64,000 nt of DNA. It comes from Streptomyces spororaveus. Its GTDB lineage: Bacteria > Actinomycetota > Actinomycetes > Streptomycetales > Streptomycetaceae. Each line of letters begins with the position of its first letter. Position 1 is the first letter of the stretch. Made by a program: the position numbers and the translations under genes. Under the pieces are notes generated by a model, which worked only from the letters and a program-made list of their open reading frames with translations, did not search any database and had not been told where the DNA came from. The DNA is taken from the NCBI RefSeq assembly GCF_016755875.1, contig NZ_BNED01000005.1, forward strand, positions 3,141,001 through 3,205,000, read 5' to 3'. Positions 35,958 through 44,955 of this stretch are shown in pieces.

Positions 35958-37331
35958 ATGACCGAGACCCCCGCGCTCCCTGCCCTCTGGCCCGCTCCGC
36001 TCGCCGATGGGACCGTCCACGCCACCGTCACGGTGCCGGGATCCAAATCGGTCACCAACCGGGCCCTCGTGCTGGCCGCGCTCGCCTCCGAGCCCGGCTG
36101 GGTCCGCCGCCCGCTGCGCTCGCGCGACTCCCAGCTGATGTCCGACGCACTGCGCGCGATGGGCGTCGGCATCGAGGAGACCGTCTCGTCCAGCTCCGCC
36201 GGTGACGGCTCGGGCGGCGAGGCCTGGCGGATCATCCCGGCGGCCCTGCACGGCCCGACGACGGTGGACGTCGGCAACGCGGGCACCGTGATGCGCTTCC
36301 TGCCGCCCGTCGCCACCCTCGCCGACGGCGACATCCGCTTCGACGGCGACCCGCGCTCCTACGAGCGTCCGCTCGGCCAGGTCATCAGCGCCCTGCGCAC
36401 CCTCGGTGCCCGCATCGACGACGACGGCCGGGGCGCGCTGCCCATGACCGTCATGGGCGGCGGGGCCCTGGAGGGCGGCACGGTCGAGATCGACGCCAGC
36501 AACTCCTCGCAGTTCGTCTCCGCGCTGCTGCTCTCCGCCCCGCGCTTCAACCAGGGCGTCGAGGTCCGGCACGTGGGCGGCAACCTGCCGTCGATGCCGC
36601 ACATCCGGATGACCGTGGAGATGCTGCGCGCGGCGGGTGCCCAGGTCGACACCCCCGAGGCCGGCGGCGAGAAGGACGTGTGGCGGGTCACCCCCGGCGC
36701 GCTGCTGGGCCGCGACATGGTCGTCGAGCCGGACCTCTCCAACGCCCAGCCCTTCCTGGCGGCGGCCCTGATCACCGGCGGCACGGTCACCGTCCCGGAC
36801 TGGCCGCGCCGCACCACGCAGCCCGGTGACGCGCTGCGCCGGATCTTCACCGAGATGGGCGGCTCCTGCGAGCTGACCGACGCGGGCCTGGTCTTCACCG
36901 GCTCCGGCAAGATCCACGGCATCGACGTGGACCTGAGCGAGGTCGGCGAGCTCACCCCGGGCATCGCGGCGGTGGCGGCCCTGGCCGACTCCGAGTCGGT
37001 GCTGCGCGGTGTCGCACACCTGCGGCTGCACGAGACGGACCGGCTGGCCGCGCTGACCAAGGAGATCAACGCGCTCGGCGGCGATGTCACCGAGACCGCC
37101 GACGGCCTGCGCATCCGGCCGCGCCGGATGCACGGCGGGGTGTTCCACACGTACGACGACCACCGGATGGCCACCGCGGGCGCGGTGATCGGCCTGGCGG
37201 TGGAGGGCGTACAGATCGAGAACGTGGCGACGACCGCGAAGACCCTGCCGGACTTCCCGCAGATGTGGACGGACATGCTCGCCGGGGGCGCCGAGGGCTC
37301 CGGGGCAGCCGGAGCGGGTGCGGGAGCGTAG
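35958..37331 (+). CDS. aroA: 3-phosphoshikimate 1-carboxyvinyltransferase (EPSP synthase)
   Basis: AroA joins shikimate-3-phosphate and phosphoenolpyruvate in the pathway to aromatic amino acids. The 457-residue protein shows VPGSKSVTNRALVLAAL, VGNAGTVMRFLPP, the SNSSQFVSALLLSAPRF-like ASNSSQF motif, and RLHETDRLAAL. ATG 35958 has TAAAGT 7 nt upstream and no ribosome binding site, so the mRNA is probably leaderless. rsgA follows after 8 bp, forming an operon. Confidence 0.96.
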   Translation: MTETPALPALWPAPLADGTVHATVTVPGSKSVTNRALVLAALASEPGWVRRPLRSRDSQLMSDALRAMGVGIEETVSSSSAGDGSGGEAWRIIPAALHGPTTVDVGNAGTVMRFLPPVATLADGDIRFDGDPRSYERPLGQVISALRTLGARIDDDGRGALPMTVMGGGALEGGTVEIDASNSSQFVSALLLSAPRFNQGVEVRHVGGNLPSMPHIRMTVEMLRAAGAQVDTPEAGGEKDVWRVTPGALLGRDMVVEPDLSNAQPFLAAALITGGTVTVPDWPRRTTQPGDALRRIFTEMGGSCELTDAGLVFTGSGKIHGIDVDLSEVGELTPGIAAVAALADSESVLRGVAHLRLHETDRLAALTKEINALGGDVTETADGLRIRPRRMHGGVFHTYDDHRMATAGAVIGLAVEGVQIENVATTAKTLPDFPQMWTDMLAGGAEGSGAAGAGAGA

Positions 37332-37339
37332 GGCACGTC

Positions 37340-38350
37340 ATGCGCAGGTACGGCAAGCACACCGACGAGGACGACATCCGCCAGCGCCCGAACCCCAAGG
37401 GCAACCGGCCGCGGACCAGCATCCGCCCCAAGCACGAGGACGCGGCCGAGGGCTTCGTCCTCACCGTGGACCGCGGCCGGCTGACCTGCCTGGTCGAGGG
37501 CCGTTCCGTGCACGCGATGAAGGCCCGCGAGCTGGGCCGCAAGGCGGCGGTGGTCGGTGACCGGGTCTGGATCGTCGGTGACCTGACCGGCAAGAAGGAC
37601 ACCCTGGCCCGCATCGTGCGGATCGAGGAGCGCAAGTCGGTCCTGCGGCGCACCGCCGACGACGACGACCCGTACGAGCGGGTGGTGGTCGCCAACGCCG
37701 ACCAGCTGGCCATCGTCACGGCCCTGGCCGACCCGGAGCCGCGGCCCCGGATGATCGACCGCTGTCTCGTGGCGGCGTACGACGCCGGGCTGGAGCCGCT
37801 GCTGGTGCTCACCAAGTCGGATCTGACCTCCGCGGACAAGATCCTGGAGATCTACTCGACCTTCGGCCTGAACTACGTGGTCACCAACCGCGAGGAGCTC
37901 GCGACGGGCGACGCCGCCGACCGGGTGCGCGAACGGCTGACCGGCCGGATCACCGCCTTCGTCGGGCACTCGGGCGTCGGCAAGACCACCTTGGTGAACT
38001 CGCTGGTCGCCGAGGGGCGCCAGCGCGCCACCGGGCACGTCAACGCGGTGACCGGCCGCGGCCGGCACACCACCACCTCGGCGCTCGCGCTGCCGCTGCC
38101 GAGCGGCGACGGCTGGGTCATCGACACCCCGGGCGTGCGTTCCTTCGGCCTGCACCACGTGGACCCCTCCCGGGTGATCCTCGCCTTCCCGGACCTGGTG
38201 CCGGGCACCGAGGAGTGCCCGCGCGCGTGCAGCCACGACGAGCAGGACTGCGCGCTCGACAAGTGGGTGGAGGACGGCCACGCGGACCCGGCGCGGCTGT
38301 ACTCGCTGCGCCGGCTGCTGGAGACGCGCGAGCGGCGCGAGGGCGACTGA
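37340..38350 (+). CDS. rsgA: Ribosome small-subunit-dependent GTPase RsgA
   Basis: RsgA is a circularly permuted GTPase that helps mature the 30S subunit. The 336-residue protein has an OB-fold N terminus, then the permuted motifs: LTKSDL (G4) before GHSGVGKTTLVNSL (G1), the RHTTT switch and DTPGVRSFGL (G3). The C-terminal zinc site is ECPRACSHDEQDC. It lies 8 bp after aroA. Confidence 0.95.
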   Translation: MRRYGKHTDEDDIRQRPNPKGNRPRTSIRPKHEDAAEGFVLTVDRGRLTCLVEGRSVHAMKARELGRKAAVVGDRVWIVGDLTGKKDTLARIVRIEERKSVLRRTADDDDPYERVVVANADQLAIVTALADPEPRPRMIDRCLVAAYDAGLEPLLVLTKSDLTSADKILEIYSTFGLNYVVTNREELATGDAADRVRERLTGRITAFVGHSGVGKTTLVNSLVAEGRQRATGHVNAVTGRGRHTTTSALALPLPSGDGWVIDTPGVRSFGLHHVDPSRVILAFPDLVPGTEECPRACSHDEQDCALDKWVEDGHADPARLYSLRRLLETRERREGD

Positions 38351-38416
38351 CCGTCCGGGGGAGGTTCGGCCGCGTTTGTCGGGGGCCCTGTCTGGATAAA
38401 TGCATAATCGCACCGA

Positions 38417-38436
38417 GTGACGTGATGTCACGTGAC
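38417..38436. promoter_or_regulatory. Palindromic operator candidate upstream of the SMR exporter
   Basis: GTGAC-GTGAT-GTCAC (38417-38431) overlaps a perfect palindrome GTCACGTGAC (38427-38436). It sits just downstream of an AT-rich -10-like CATAAT (38403-38408) and before the ribosome binding site GGGGAGG. It is probably bound by the TetR regulator encoded at the other end of the exporter gene. Confidence 0.6.
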
Positions 38437-38453
38437 GCGGGGAGGCATTCGAC

Positions 38454-38777
38454 ATGGCGTGGCTGCTGGTCGTGGTCGCGGGACTCCTGGAGACCGGTTT
38501 CGCGGTCTGCCTCAAGCTCTCCCACGGATTCACCCGCCTGTGGCCGACCGTCGCCTTCGCCTGCTTCGCCCTCGGCAGCTTCGGTCTGCTGACGATGGCG
38601 CTCAAGAAGCTGGACGTGGGGCCGGCGTACGCGGTGTGGACGGGCATCGGTGCCGCCGGGACGGCGATCTACGGGATGGTCTTCCTCGGCGACCTGGTCT
38701 CCACCCTCAAGCTCGTCTCGATCTCGCTGGTCATCCTGGGCGTCATCGGGCTCCAGCTGTCCGGGTCGGCACACTGA
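38454..38777 (+). CDS. SMR-family exporter, Gdx/SugE type
   Basis: The 107-residue protein has four membrane helices and the essential Glu in helix 1 (AGLLETGFAVCLK, residue 13). MALKKLDVGPAYAVWTGIGAAGTAIYG follows the Gdx/SugE subgroup, whose known members export guanidinium or small quaternary ammonium ions. No guanidine riboswitch is seen upstream; a palindromic operator is there instead. The 3' end overlaps the TetR gene on the other strand by 35 bp. Confidence 0.9.
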   Translation: MAWLLVVVAGLLETGFAVCLKLSHGFTRLWPTVAFACFALGSFGLLTMALKKLDVGPAYAVWTGIGAAGTAIYGMVFLGDLVSTLKLVSISLVILGVIGLQLSGSAH

Positions 38778-39285
38778 GCAGCCGGCGCAGCTCGCCCGCT
38801 CCCGGCTCCTCCCCCGGGGCGATCACGTAGGAGAGGGCGAGGCGTACGGCGAGTTCGCAGCGCTGCGGGCCCTCCCCCGGCGTCAGCGCGGCGGCCGCCC
38901 GGTCCCGGACGGCCCGGGCCAGCTCGCCGGGCCCGGGCGCCCGGCGGCCCGCCGCGGGCAGGCCCGCGTCCCAGCTGCCGGTGAGCAGGGCCCGTACGAG
39001 GGGCTGCGCGCGGGCCGCCCGTACGGTCCACTCCGCGACGGCGGCGAGCCGCTCGGCGGCCTGGGCCGGGGCGGACAGGGCCCGGTCGACGCCTTCGAGG
39101 TAGCGGTCGGCCTCGCGGCGGACCAGGGCGCGGCCGAGGCCCGCCTTGCCGCCGAACTCGTTGTAGAGGGTCTGCCGGGACACCCCGGCGGCGGCGGCCA
39201 CGTCGACCATCCGTACGTCCGGCCAGGGGCGCGCCGAGAGCGCCGCTCCCGCCGCTTCGAGCAAGGACTCCCGGGCTGCCGGCAT
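38743..39285 (-). CDS. TetR-family regulator, 3' end overlapping the SMR gene
   Basis: The 180-residue protein has a TetR DNA-binding domain at its N terminus (LLEAAGAALSARPWPDVRMVDVAAAAGVSRQTLYNEFGGKAGL). It probably controls the SMR exporter, with which it converges and overlaps by 35 bp. ATG 39285 has GGGGAGG five bases ahead; the longer frame up to 39363 is unlikely. The C-terminal domain is Ala/Pro/Arg-rich and its ligand is unknown. Confidence 0.87.
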   Translation of the reverse strand: MPAARESLLEAAGAALSARPWPDVRMVDVAAAAGVSRQTLYNEFGGKAGLGRALVRREADRYLEGVDRALSAPAQAAERLAAVAEWTVRAARAQPLVRALLTGSWDAGLPAAGRRAPGPGELARAVRDRAAAALTPGEGPQRCELAVRLALSYVIAPGEEPGAGELRRLLSVPTRTAGAR

Positions 39286-39410
39286 CCGCGCCTCCCCGTT
39301 CGGCTCTCTCCGGCCAGAGTTGACGGGTCGCCAGATCCTGTCAAGGGCGCACGGGGGCCGCACCGTGGACGTCGCTGGCCGGGCCGGGGCAGTCTCGATA
39401 CTGTTCGGGC

Positions 39411-40214
39411 ATGCCCGAGTATGACGATGACCTGCGCCTTGCCCTCGAACTCGCCGACGCGGCGGACGCCGTGACGACGGAGCGGTTCCGCGCTCTCGAC
39501 CTGAAGGTCGAGACGAAGCCGGACATGACCCCGGTCAGCGAGGCGGACAAGGCGGCCGAGGAGATCATCCGGGCGGGCATCACGGCCGCACGGCCGGACG
39601 ACGCCATCCTGGGCGAGGAGTACGGGCTCAAGGGCAGCGGTCCGCGCCGCTGGGTGGTGGACCCGATCGACGGCACGAAGAACTACGTGCGCGGGGTCCC
39701 CGTCTGGGCGACGCTGATCTCCCTGATGACCCAGGACCCCGACGGCGAGTTCCGTCCGGTGGTCGGCGTGGTGTCCGCGCCGGCGCTGGGCCGCCGCTGG
39801 TGGGCGACCAGGGGCGGGGGCGCGTACGCGGGCGGCGCGCTCGGCGCGACGAGCGCCATCGGCGTGTCCAAGGTGGGCGGGCTGGGCGACGCCTCGTTCG
39901 CGTACTCCTCGCTGAGCGGCTGGGAGGAGCAGGGCCGGCTGCCCGGGTTCCTGGACCTGACCCGGGCGTGCTGGCGGACCCGCGGCTACGGGGACTTCTG
40001 GCCGTACATGATGGTCGCGGAGGGCTCGCTCGACCTGTGCGCCGAGCCGGAGCTCAACCTCTGGGACATGGCGGCCATCGCGGTCGTGGTCCAGGAGGCG
40101 GGCGGTCGTTTCACCAGCCTCGACGGCGTGGACGGGGTGCACGGCGGGAACGCCGCGGCGTCCAACGGACTGCTCCACGAGGAGATGCTGGGTCTGCTGC
40201 GCCCGCGCGCCTGA
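39411..40214 (+). CDS. hisN: Histidinol-phosphatase of the inositol monophosphatase family
   Basis: The 267-residue enzyme has the IMPase metal motifs: SEADKAAEE, GEEYG, DPIDGTKNYVRG and WDMAAIAV. In actinobacteria this branch is HisN, which removes the phosphate from histidinol phosphate, replacing the HisB phosphatase. ATG 39411 lies 6 nt after TACTGT, a leaderless arrangement. Inositol phosphatase activity cannot be excluded by sequence. Confidence 0.88.
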   Translation: MPEYDDDLRLALELADAADAVTTERFRALDLKVETKPDMTPVSEADKAAEEIIRAGITAARPDDAILGEEYGLKGSGPRRWVVDPIDGTKNYVRGVPVWATLISLMTQDPDGEFRPVVGVVSAPALGRRWWATRGGGAYAGGALGATSAIGVSKVGGLGDASFAYSSLSGWEEQGRLPGFLDLTRACWRTRGYGDFWPYMMVAEGSLDLCAEPELNLWDMAAIAVVVQEAGGRFTSLDGVDGVHGGNAAASNGLLHEEMLGLLRPRA

Positions 40215-40384
40215 CGGTCCCGCGCGCCGCTGACACTCCGTCGCGCGCCTTCTTGTCGGCCCTGCGGGTCCATGGGAATCTGGTACTCCCCACGCTTGTG
40301 CGCTTGTGAACCGTTTCTCTTGAGGCGGCTCCGCGGGCGCACCCACCCAGGCGGGGGGACTCACCCCAGGAGGTGGCTCTCTTC

Positions 40385-40777
40385 ATGCTCGTCCGTGACG
40401 CCATGAGCACCGTGATCCTCACCCTCGGACCCGCACACACCCTCCGGCAGGCGGCCTGCCTGATGTCCGGCCGGCGCGTCGGCGCGGCCGTCGTCCTCGA
40501 CCCCGACCACAGCGGAATCGGCATCCTGACCGAGCGCGACATCCTCAACTCGATCGGCGCGGGACACGACCCGGACCGGGAGTCCGTGGGCGCGCACACC
40601 ACCAACAACGTCGTGTTCTGCACCCCGGACGCCACCGTGCAGGAAGCCGCCGAGGCCATGGCCCACGGCGGCTTCCGGCACCTGATCGTGCTGGAGCACG
40701 GAGGACCCGTCGGCATCGTGTCCGTGCGCGACGTGATCCGCTGCTGGGTCCCGGCGCGGCGCACGGTCCCCGCGTGA
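40385..40777 (+). CDS. CBS-domain pair protein
   Basis: The 130-residue protein consists of two CBS domains: VRDAMSTVILTLGPAHTLRQAACLM...GIGILTERDIL and NNVVFCTPDATVQEAAEAMAHGGFRHLIVLEHGGPVGIVSVRDVI. Such pairs bind adenine nucleotides and usually regulate a partner; none is adjacent. AGGAGG at 40368-40373 serves the ATG at 40385. Confidence 0.9.
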   Translation: MLVRDAMSTVILTLGPAHTLRQAACLMSGRRVGAAVVLDPDHSGIGILTERDILNSIGAGHDPDRESVGAHTTNNVVFCTPDATVQEAAEAMAHGGFRHLIVLEHGGPVGIVSVRDVIRCWVPARRTVPA

Positions 40778-40780
40778 GAC

Positions 40781-40824
40781 GACGCCGGGCCGCAGTCCTC
40801 CGAGGAGGGCTGCGGCCCGGCGTC
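40781..40824. terminator. Bidirectional terminator between CBS gene and catalase
   Basis: GACGCCGGGCCGCAG (40781-40795) pairs perfectly with 40810-40824, with an additional TCCTC/GAGGA pairing inside, between convergent genes. Confidence 0.85.
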
Positions 40825-40846
40825 CTGTGACGGCAAGCGCTCCGTG

Positions 40847-42298
40847 TCAGCCGCGGAGGGCCTGGACCGCGGCTTCGAGCCGCTTGCCGAAGTCACCGTC
40901 CGCCTGACGGAAGTTGTTGATCGCCCGCTCGACGATGTCGTCACGGGAGACCTTGGCGATGAAGCCGGACAGGTTCTCGATCAGACGGGACTTCTCGTCC
41001 TCCGAGTACAGGCGGTAGAGGTTGCCCGCCTGGACGAAGTCGTCGTCCTCGCTGTGGACGGCGGCGGCGTGGTTGCCCGTGCCGCCGGTCACGTCGATGG
41101 GCTGCCACAGCGGGCGGTCCGTCTGGTGCGGGCCGCCGAAGCTGTTCGGCTCGTAGTTCTTCGCGCCCTTGTGGCGGCCGTCGTACAGGTAGCCGTCACG
41201 GGAGTTGGTGCGCGCCTCGGTGGCGTGCGGGCGGTTCACCGGCAGGTGGTCGGCGTTGATGCCGACGCGGTAGCGGTGGGCGTCGCCGTAGCCGAAGAGG
41301 CGGCCCTGGAGCATCTTGTCCGGGGAGGGGCCGATGCCGGGGACGAAGTGCGCCGGGGAGAAGATCGACTGCTCGACCTCGGCGAAGACGTTCTCCGGGT
41401 TCCGGTTGAGCTCCAGCTTGCCGATCTCGATCAGCGGGTAGTCCGCGTGCGGCCACACCTTGGTGAGGTCGAACGGGTTGAAGCGGTACCCGGACGCCTC
41501 GGCCGCGGGCATGATCTGGACCTGCACGGTCCAGGACGGGAAGTCGCCGCGCTCGATGGACTCGCGCAGGTCGCGCTGGTGCGAGTCGGGGTCCTCACCG
41601 GCGAGGGCGTTGGCCTCGGCCTGGGTGAGGTTCTTGATGCCCTGGTCGGTCTTGAAGTGGTACTTGACCCAGAAGACCTCGCCCGCCTCGTTGTTCCACT
41701 GGAACGTGTGCGAGCCGAAGCCGTTCATGTGGCGGTAGGACGCCGGGATGCCGCGGTCACCGAACAGCCAGGTCACCTGGTGGGTCGACTCGGGCGACAG
41801 ACCCCAGAAGTCCCAGACGTTGTCCGCCTCCTGCGAGCCCGTGTACGGGTCGCGCTTCTGGGTGTGGATGAAGTCGGGGAACTTGATGGCGTCCTTGATG
41901 AAGAACACCGGGGTGTTGTTGCCGACGAGGTCGTAGTTGCCCTCTTCGGTGTAGAACTTCAGCGCCCAGCCGCGGGGGTCACGGACCGCGTCGGCGCTGC
42001 CGAGGTTGCCCGCGACGGTGGAGAAGCGCAGGAAGGTCTCGGTCTCCTTGCCGACCTCGGACAGGAACTTGGCCCGGGTCCACTGGGAGACGTCGCGGGT
42101 CAGCGTGAAGGTGCCGTACGCACCGGCGCCGCGGGCGTGCACCACACGCTCCGGGATGCGCTCGCGGTTGAAGTGCGCGAGCTTCTCCAGCAGCAGCTGG
42201 TCCTGGACCAGAACGGGGCCGCCGACGCCGGCGGTCTCGCTGTTCTGGTTGTCGGCGACCGGCGCTCCGGCCTCCGTGGTGAGCGGTCCCTGCGTCAC
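40847..42298 (-). CDS. katA: Monofunctional haem catalase
   Basis: The 483-residue clade-3 type catalase splits hydrogen peroxide. The distal His is in [13 protein letters not shown], the distal Asn in [11 protein letters not shown], and the haem-ligand Tyr in [15 protein letters not shown] chose GTG 42298 because AGGAGG ends 5 nt before it; an upstream in-frame ATG at 42316 overlaps less well. It diverges from a Fur-family gene with an operator-like repeat between, the catA-catR arrangement of S. coelicolor. Confidence 0.94.
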   Translation of the reverse strand: MTQGPLTTEAGAPVADNQNSETAGVGGPVLVQDQLLLEKLAHFNRERIPERVVHARGAGAYGTFTLTRDVSQWTRAKFLSEVGKETETFLRFSTVAGNLGSADAVRDPRGWALKFYTEEGNYDLVGNNTPVFFIKDAIKFPDFIHTQKRDPYTGSQEADNVWDFWGLSPESTHQVTWLFGDRGIPASYRHMNGFGSHTFQWNNEAGEVFWVKYHFKTDQGIKNLTQAEANALAGEDPDSHQRDLRESIERGDFPSWTVQVQIMPAAEASGYRFNPFDLTKVWPHADYPLIEIGKLELNRNPENVFAEVEQSIFSPAHFVPGIGPSPDKMLQGRLFGYGDAHRYRVGINADHLPVNRPHATEARTNSRDGYLYDGRHKGAKNYEPNSFGGPHQTDRPLWQPIDVTGGTGNHAAAVHSEDDDFVQAGNLYRLYSEDEKSRLIENLSGFIAKVSRDDIVERAINNFRQADGDFGKRLEAAVQALRG

Positions 42299-42362
42299 GT
42301 GCGCCTCCTGCGTCATTCCCTGCGTCCTGTCCTTGGCGTGTGCCGTAACCGATCCTACGATG

Positions 42363-42377
42363 GACTTTGTCTAAGTC
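42363..42377. promoter_or_regulatory. Probable CatR/Fur-family operator
   Basis: GACTT-TGTCT-AAGTC is an inverted repeat in the katA-catR gap, resembling the boxes of PerR/FurA-type peroxide repressors. It lies 65 bp upstream of katA and 69 bp upstream of catR, so one protein could control both. Confidence 0.65.
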
Positions 42378-42445
42378 AAGTAAGCATCCAAGTCCGCACC
42401 GGTTCGGGAGTTACACCGAGTCCCCTCGCTGTTAGGCTGGTGTCC

Positions 42446-42862
42446 ATGAGTGACCTGCTGGATCGACTTCGCGGACGCGGCTGGCGCATGACGGCGCAGC
42501 GGCGTGTCGTGGCCGAGGTGCTCGACGGTGACCACGTGCACCTGACGGCCGACGAGGTGCACGCGCTCGCGGTGGCCAAGCTGCCCGAGATCTCGCGCGC
42601 GACCGTCTACAACACCCTGGGCGAGCTCGTCACCCTCGGCGAGGTACTGGAGGTCTCCACGGACCGCCGCGCCAAGCGGTACGACCCGAACGCCCACCGG
42701 CCCCACCAGCACCTGGTGTGCGCCCGGTGCGGCGCGATCCGCGACGTGCACCCGGCGGGCAACCCGCTCGCCGACCTGCCGGACACCGAACGCTTCGGCT
42801 TCACCGTCTCGGCGGTGGAGGTGACCTACCGCGGCGTCTGCCCGAGCTGCGCGGCCGCCTGA
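42446..42862 (+). CDS. catR: Fur-family peroxide-responsive repressor (CatR-like)
   Basis: The 138-residue protein has a Fur winged helix (WRMTAQRRVVAEVLDG, LPEISRATVYNTLGELVTLGEV), the regulatory metal site HRPHQHLVCARCG and a second CxxC (GVCPSCAAA) for structural zinc. Divergence from catalase argues for the PerR/CatR peroxide sensor role rather than iron uptake control. ATG 42446 has TAGGCT 7 nt upstream and no ribosome binding site. Confidence 0.88.
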   Translation: MSDLLDRLRGRGWRMTAQRRVVAEVLDGDHVHLTADEVHALAVAKLPEISRATVYNTLGELVTLGEVLEVSTDRRAKRYDPNAHRPHQHLVCARCGAIRDVHPAGNPLADLPDTERFGFTVSAVEVTYRGVCPSCAAA

Positions 42863-42871
42863 GCACACGCA

Positions 42872-42910
42872 CGTAGGGCCCGGACCCCTCTCGGGGGTCC
42901 GGGCCCTACG
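42872..42910. terminator. Terminator after catR
   Basis: A perfect 17-bp stem (42872-42888 with 42894-42910) follows the catR stop by about 10 bp. Confidence 0.88.
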
Positions 42911-42941
42911 CGTGCGCGTTCGCCTTCTTGCAGACGGAAAC

Positions 42942-42980
42942 GACTCAGGGCCCGGATCCAATGGATCCGGGCCCTGAGTC
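42942..42980. terminator. Terminator of initiator tRNA copy 1
   Basis: GACTCAGGGCCCGGATCCA (42942-42960) pairs with 42962-42980. It is 5 bp downstream of the minus-strand tRNA and could also stop read-through from catR. Confidence 0.82.
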
Positions 42981-42985
42981 TTCAG

Positions 42986-43059
42986 TAGCGGGGACAGGAT
43001 TTGAACCTGCGACCTCTGGGTTATGAGCCCAGCGAGCTACCGAGCTGCTCCACCCCGCG
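42986..43059 (-). tRNA. Initiator tRNA-fMet (CAT), copy 1
   Basis: The 74-nt gene reads CGCGGGGTGGAGCAG... at its 5' end, with anticodon CAT in the loop CTCATAA flanked by three G-C pairs (GGG/CCC), and the GTTCAAATC T-loop. The first base C cannot pair with the T at position 72, the mark of an initiator tRNA. CCA is not encoded. It is identical to the copy at 47020. Confidence 0.96.
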
Positions 43060-43106
43060 TCGGTAAACCCAACGTTACGTGAAGGCCCGCGGCAGATGCA
43101 AATCGG

Positions 43107-43721
43107 TTAACCGGCCAGCCCCCGGTGCAGGAGCGCGGTCAGCGTCTCCACCACCTCGTCGTCGTCGAGCCCGGCCCCGCCGGTCAGGGCCGCGTACCCC
43201 AGCATCGAGATCATCGCGCCCACCGCCGCGGCGACCAGCTCGGGGTCCCCGGGCAGCTCATGACCCTGTTCGCGCATGTATGCGAGGTGCTCGCGCAGCG
43301 GCGCGGTGTCCCCGACGAGACGACCCCAGGCCTGCCCGGAGCCGGGCGGTTCGGCCATGGACTTCTGGAAGAGGGCGACCACGACGGGCAGATGGTCCCG
43401 GAAGGCGCCCCAGGCGACCGCCACATGCGTCCGCAGCTGCGCCCGGTCGGCGAGGTCGTGCTCGCGGGGGTGGTCGTGGGCGCCGACCTCCAGGTCCACC
43501 TGGGCCTCCATGTCGGCGAGCAGCGCGTCCAGCAGCTCGTCCTTGCCCGCGAAGTGCTCGTAGAAGGACCCGGTGGACCGACCGGCGGCCTTGGTGATGT
43601 CGGTGATCTTCGTCTGGGCGTAGCCGCGCTCCAGGAAGAGCGCCCGCGCCGCCTCCTTGAGCGCCGCCTCCGTGCCGGCCGCCCGCTCCTTGCGCACTCC
43701 CACCGCGATCCCCGCTCCCAC
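43107..43721 (-). CDS. TetR-family repressor of the divergent monooxygenase
   Basis: The protein of 204 residues has a TetR N-terminal domain ([44 protein letters not shown]) and a helical C-terminal ligand domain. I chose GTG 43721, which has GAAGG about 10 nt ahead; ATGs at 43745 and 43748 are possible and add 8-9 Arg-rich residues. A 24-bp palindrome lies between it and the FAD monooxygenase gene, so it should regulate that gene and itself. Confidence 0.87.
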   Translation of the reverse strand: MGAGIAVGVRKERAAGTEAALKEAARALFLERGYAQTKITDITKAAGRSTGSFYEHFAGKDELLDALLADMEAQVDLEVGAHDHPREHDLADRAQLRTHVAVAWGAFRDHLPVVVALFQKSMAEPPGSGQAWGRLVGDTAPLREHLAYMREQGHELPGDPELVAAAVGAMISMLGYAALTGGAGLDDDEVVETLTALLHRGLAG

Positions 43722-43760
43722 TTGACGCCGCCTTCTCGGCCTCATCATACTGAACCGAGT

Positions 43761-43784
43761 TTCACCGAATCGAGATTCAGTGAA
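43761..43784. promoter_or_regulatory. 24-bp palindromic TetR operator
   Basis: Arms TTCAC (43761-43765) and GTGAA (43780-43784) and inner arms GAATC (43767-43771) and GATTC (43774-43778) share one centre at 43772/43773; only one base pair (43766/43779) is mismatched. It lies between the divergent TetR and monooxygenase genes. Confidence 0.78.
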
Positions 43785-43810
43785 TGAATATTCAGCGAAA
43801 GGGGCCGGGT

Positions 43811-44887
43811 ATGCGTGTGTCAGTCATCGGGGGCGGAGTCGCCGGAGCGGCGAGCGCGATCGCCCTGCGCCGGGCGACCGGCGCGGAGGTCACGATCCAC
43901 GAGGCGTACGAGGATCCGGCCGGGCAGGTGGGCTCGTACCTCAGCCTCGCCGTCAACGGGCTGCGGGGGCTGGACTCGCTGGGCTGCCTCGCCGAGGTCC
44001 AGGCCGCCGGGTTCCCGGTCGCCCTGCAAAGGATGTGGTCCTCCTCGGGCAAGCTCCTCGGGGAGGTGCCGCGCGGCCGGCTCGCCTCGGACGACCTGCA
44101 CAGCACGACGCTGCTGCGCGGGCGGCTGGTCGAGGTGCTGCGCGCCGAGGCGGCTTCGGCCGGGGCCCGGATCGAGACGGGGCGGCGGGTGGCCCCGGCG
44201 GACCTGGACGCGGACCTGGTGGTGGCGGCCGACGGCATCTGGTCCGCCACCCGCTCGGCACTGGACCCGGCGGCGCCACAGGTGCAGTACGCCGGGCTCT
44301 ACTGCGTGTCGGGGGTCTCCGAAGGCGTGGACCTCACGCGCGGCACCTACCACTTCGTCTTCGGCCGGCGGGGAGCCTTCCTCTGCGTCCCGGCGGCGGA
44401 CGGCACGGTCTGGTGGTCGGCCCAGGTGCCCGCCCCGGAGCCCCCGGACCCGGCGGAGGTCACCCGGGCCCGACTGGCGGAGCTGTACGCCAAGGAGGAG
44501 CTGCCGCTGTCCGTGATCCGGGCGGCCACCCGCGTCGACCGCCCGATGCCGATGCACCGGCTGGCCGACGTGCCCGTCTGGCACGACGGACGCACCGTCC
44601 TGATCGGCGACGCGGCCCACCCGGTCGGGGCCGGGCAGGGCGCGTCGATGGCGATCGAGGACGCGGTGACCCTGGCCCGGTGCGTGGCATCGGTTCCGGG
44701 CGTGGACCGGGCCCTGGCCGAGTACACCCGGCTGCGCCGCCCGCGGGTGGACCGGATGACCCGGTCCGCGGCGACGAACCGCGACGCGAAGACCCCCGGC
44801 ACGGTGCGGCGCCGGGTCAACGACCTGCTGATGCCGATCGCCTTCCGGCACGTCTACGCCCGCTCCACCTCCTGGCTCTACCGCTGA
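43811..44887 (+). CDS. FAD-dependent aromatic-hydroxylase-type monooxygenase
   Basis: The 358-residue flavoprotein has the N-terminal Rossmann loop [15 protein letters not shown], the [14 protein letters not shown] (DG) motif and the [25 protein letters not shown] motif near residue 265, as in p-hydroxybenzoate hydroxylase-like and TetX-like enzymes. Such enzymes add oxygen to aromatic or polyketide substrates. Control by the divergent TetR gene suggests inducible detoxification or catabolism; the substrate is unknown. ATG 43811 follows AAAGGGG; an ATG at 43784 is less likely because it falls in the operator. Confidence 0.88.
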   Translation: MRVSVIGGGVAGAASAIALRRATGAEVTIHEAYEDPAGQVGSYLSLAVNGLRGLDSLGCLAEVQAAGFPVALQRMWSSSGKLLGEVPRGRLASDDLHSTTLLRGRLVEVLRAEAASAGARIETGRRVAPADLDADLVVAADGIWSATRSALDPAAPQVQYAGLYCVSGVSEGVDLTRGTYHFVFGRRGAFLCVPAADGTVWWSAQVPAPEPPDPAEVTRARLAELYAKEELPLSVIRAATRVDRPMPMHRLADVPVWHDGRTVLIGDAAHPVGAGQGASMAIEDAVTLARCVASVPGVDRALAEYTRLRRPRVDRMTRSAATNRDAKTPGTVRRRVNDLLMPIAFRHVYARSTSWLYR

Positions 44888-44917
44888 GAGCCGGGGACGG
44901 GCCGGAACCAGGCCGTT

Positions 44918-44955
44918 TCCTCCGGATCATGCCGCGGCCGGCATGATCCGGAGGA
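44918..44955. terminator. Bidirectional terminator
   Basis: A perfect 17-bp stem (44918-44934 with 44939-44955) separates the convergent monooxygenase and Sel1-repeat genes and touches the latter's stop. Confidence 0.85.

Noticed and set aside
38351..38453. Guanidine riboswitch upstream of the SMR exporter
   Set aside because: No conserved guanidine-I, -II or -III motifs were recognised; the repeats look like a DNA operator.
40273..40300. GGGAAT-N18-GTG upstream of the CBS gene as a SigR promoter
   Set aside because: The -10 is GTG rather than GTT and the gene has no thiol-stress link; kept out as chance.
42299..42316. ATG at 42316 as the catalase start
   Set aside because: AGGAGG lies between it and GTG 42298 with ideal spacing for the GTG.
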